Under the pieces are notes generated by a model that was not told the DNA's origin, made no database searches, and was given only the letters and a program-made list of their open reading frames with translations. Positions 5,722 through 7,180 of a stretch of DNA of 7,180 nt are shown here, one piece after another (positions within the stretch are counted from its first letter, which is position 1; each line of letters begins with the position of its first letter). Position numbers and translations under genes: made by a program. Source of the stretch: Roseburia sp. CAG:303. GTDB lineage: Bacteria > Bacillota > Clostridia > Lachnospirales > Lachnospiraceae. The stretch is from the NCBI GenBank assembly GCA_000437755.1, contig FR900128.1, positions 1 through 7,180 on the forward strand, given 5' to 3'.

Positions 5722-6801
5722 ATGAGGTTAAAAGTGCATAAGTTTGATTATTGTGAAGAATGGAAAAAACTGCTTACTCCCGAGATTGTATCTTGTTTAA
5801 CACAGATACATGAGTTTAAAGGAGAGCAGACGTTATTTGTCCGGGCAAAAGCAGATATATTAACCGGATTGGCTGAAATTGCCAAAATTCAAAGTATGGA
5901 AGCATCTAACAAAATGGAAGGTATTTATACGTCAGAAGAGCATTTGCGGGCATTGGGAAAAGATACGGCAAGACCAAAAACACGCGATGAACGAGAGATT
6001 GTAGGTTATAGGGATGTACTGAATATGATACATGAGAACCATGAGTATCTTCCACCCAAGCCACCTATTATATTACAGCTGCATAGAGATTTGTATAAAT
6101 TCGAAGGATTTGATGCAGGTGGTAAATATAAAACAGAGGGTGCCATAATTGAAATAGAGGAATACCTGGGAAATAAATATGTAAAGTTTCAACCGGTACA
6201 GGCATGGGAAATAGCGGAAATAATGGATGAATTATGTAAATCATTTGAGGAAGCGTCGGCAAATGAACAGGTGGATTCACTTATTCTGATTCCAATGTTT
6301 ATACTGGATTTTCTGTGTATTCGTCCATTTAAGGATGGAAATGGACAAATGAGCCGGTTATTAATAGTGCTGCTTTTAGAACGTGCCGGATATATTGTTG
6401 GAAAGTATATCAGTATAGAACAGCTGATAGAGAATACAAAAGCAGAATACTATAAATCTCTACAGCAAAGTTCTGAAAACTGGAATGGAAATAAAAATGA
6501 TTATGAACCTTTTGTAAGATATATGCTGGGAATTATTATTGCCGCATATAAAGATTTTTCCTCAAAGGTAAGCCTGCTTACAACAGCAGGAATGTCAAAA
6601 CCGGACCAGGTAAAAGAAATAATCAGGACAACATCCGGACCGATTACAAAGAGTGAAATTTTAGAAAAATGTCCGAATATCAGCCAAATTACAGTTCAAA
6701 GGGCACTTGTTGATCTGACAAAGTCAGGAGTGATAAAAAAAATCGGTGGTGGAAGATACACAAAATATATATGGAATGAAGGATTGGAGAAAGTGAAATG
6801 A
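5722..6801 (+). CDS. Fic family protein with altered catalytic motif and C-terminal winged helix
   Basis: 359 residues from ATG 5722, or 355 from GTG 5734, which I think is the likelier start. The layout is typical of large bacterial Fic proteins: an N-terminal helical region; the class II inhibitory motif (S/T)xxxE(G/N) as SNKMEG at residues 62-67; TRDEREIVGYRDVLN at about 92-106; LHRDLYKFEGFDAGGKYKTE, including the flap, at about 124-143; the Fic core at about 180-225; and a winged helix at about 292-353 (ITKSEILEKCPNISQITVQR, then ALVDLTKSGVIKKIGGGRYT). Fic enzymes transfer AMP from ATP to target hydroxyls using HPFx(D/E)GNGRxxR. Here it reads RPFKDGNGQMSR: the catalytic His is Arg201 and the first Arg is Gln209, each one transition from the canonical codon, while D205, GNG and R212 remain. 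Normal AMPylation is therefore doubtful. The stop overlaps the hsdM start. There is no frameshift, so the gene looks selected rather than decayed. A regulatory or binding role is inference. Confidence 0.93.
   Translation: MRLKVHKFDYCEEWKKLLTPEIVSCLTQIHEFKGEQTLFVRAKADILTGLAEIAKIQSMEASNKMEGIYTSEEHLRALGKDTARPKTRDEREIVGYRDVLNMIHENHEYLPPKPPIILQLHRDLYKFEGFDAGGKYKTEGAIIEIEEYLGNKYVKFQPVQAWEIAEIMDELCKSFEEASANEQVDSLILIPMFILDFLCIRPFKDGNGQMSRLLIVLLLERAGYIVGKYISIEQLIENTKAEYYKSLQQSSENWNGNKNDYEPFVRYMLGIIIAAYKDFSSKVSLLTTAGMSKPDQVKEIIRTTSGPITKSEILEKCPNISQITVQRALVDLTKSGVIKKIGGGRYTKYIWNEGLEKVK
5724..5727 (+). promoter_or_regulatory. Shine-Dalgarno GAGG favouring a GTG start for the Fic gene
   Basis: GAGG lies 6 nt before GTG 5734. 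The ATG at 5722 has no purine-rich site before it and would be only about 10 nt from the predicted transcription start near 5712. A protein starting at 5734 would begin (M)HKFDY, closer to relatives that begin with a short tail before F-D-Y. Confidence 0.5.
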
Positions 6802-7180
6802 TAACAGGAGAGTTAAAAAATAAAATTGACAGTTTATGGGATATATTTGCAGCGGGAGGACTGGTAAATCCACTGGAAGTAATAGAGCAGATTACTTATC
6901 TGATGTTTATTCATGATTTAGATGATTCGGATAATATGAGAGCGAAAGAGAGTGCAATGCTGGGGCTTTCGTATCAGAGTATCTTTTCAGAGAAAGTAAA
7001 AATCGGAGAAAGAACTATAGCAGGTTCGCAGCTGAAGTGGTCGGTATTTCATGATTTTCCGGCTGACAGGATGTATACCATCATGCAGGAATGGGTATTT
7101 CCATTTATAAAAACATTGCACAGTGATAAAAACAGTGCGTACTCGAAGTATATGGATGATGCAATCTTTAAACTTCCAAC
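6798..7180 (+). CDS. hsdM: Type I restriction-modification system methyltransferase subunit HsdM (5' part)
   Basis: The first 127 codons of an open frame that runs off the window. The N-terminus MITGELKNKIDSLWDIFAAG followed by GLVNPLEVIEQITYLMFIHD is the characteristic helical N-terminal domain of HsdM, the adenine-N6 methyltransferase subunit of type I systems. It works with HsdS (target recognition) and, for cleavage, HsdR. Later matches include WSVFHDFPADRMYTIMQEWV and VFPFIKTL. The SAM-binding and NPPY catalytic motifs should lie beyond the window end and cannot be checked. GGAGA at 6786-6790 is 7 nt before the ATG, and ATGA at 6798-6801 joins its start to the Fic stop, so the two are translationally coupled and share the consensus promoter upstream. 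hsdS and hsdR are expected downstream but not seen. Confidence 0.93.
   Translation, partial: MITGELKNKIDSLWDIFAAGGLVNPLEVIEQITYLMFIHDLDDSDNMRAKESAMLGLSYQSIFSEKVKIGERTIAGSQLKWSVFHDFPADRMYTIMQEWVFPFIKTLHSDKNSAYSKYMDDAIFKLP

Noticed and set aside
1..7180. CRISPR array, tRNA/rRNA genes, insertion sequences
   Set aside because: No regularly spaced direct repeats, no tRNA-like cloverleaf, no rRNA sequence and no transposase reading frame or terminal inverted repeats were seen on either strand.

Overview
The window looks like the chromosome of a low-to-moderate GC Gram-positive anaerobe, most likely a gut Lachnospiraceae/Clostridia member. This rests on strong AGGAGG-type ribosome binding sites, AT-rich intergenic DNA with consensus sigma-A promoters, and the kind of proteins encoded (DUF3737, MalY/PatB, GH127, a carboxymuconolactone decarboxylase-cupin fusion, a Fic protein of a type common in Clostridia). 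All intact genes are on the + strand. The taxonomic call is inference; there is no rRNA or other marker.

Left part (1-5526), metabolic. A DUF3737 beta-helix protein (68-973) overlaps by 11 nt a PLP-dependent MalY/PatB C-S lyase or aminotransferase (963-2123). A short decayed stretch (2137-2356) follows; it carries a good RBS but reads like the C-terminal scrap of a GH78 alpha-L-rhamnosidase. Next is an intact GH127 beta-L-arabinofuranosidase (2374-4362) with all expected zinc and catalytic residues. Its stop codon abuts a broken LysR-type regulator (4362-4641: no N-terminus, one frameshift, most of the effector domain missing) and a possible flavodoxin C-terminal scrap (4642-4746). A promoter inside this debris probably drives an intact CMD-cupin fusion (4759-5526). 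A strong intrinsic terminator at 5569-5614 closes the block.

Right part (5644-7180), defence-like. After an 11-bp perfect inverted repeat comes a promoter matching consensus at every hexamer position (TTGACA-N17-TATAAT). It drives a Fic-family gene (5722-6801) whose stop overlaps (ATGA) the start of hsdM of a type I restriction-modification system, cut by the window end. The Fic protein keeps its fold, its class II inhibitory motif and a C-terminal winged helix. In the catalytic motif, however, the His is Arg and the first Arg is Gln, so it is probably not an AMP-transferase in the usual way.

The main story is a plant-glycan/sulfur-amino-acid region with two or three gene remnants (reductive decay between intact genes), next to a type I R-M operon led by an apparently catalytically dead Fic-winged-helix protein, with a palindrome at its promoter that could be its operator.
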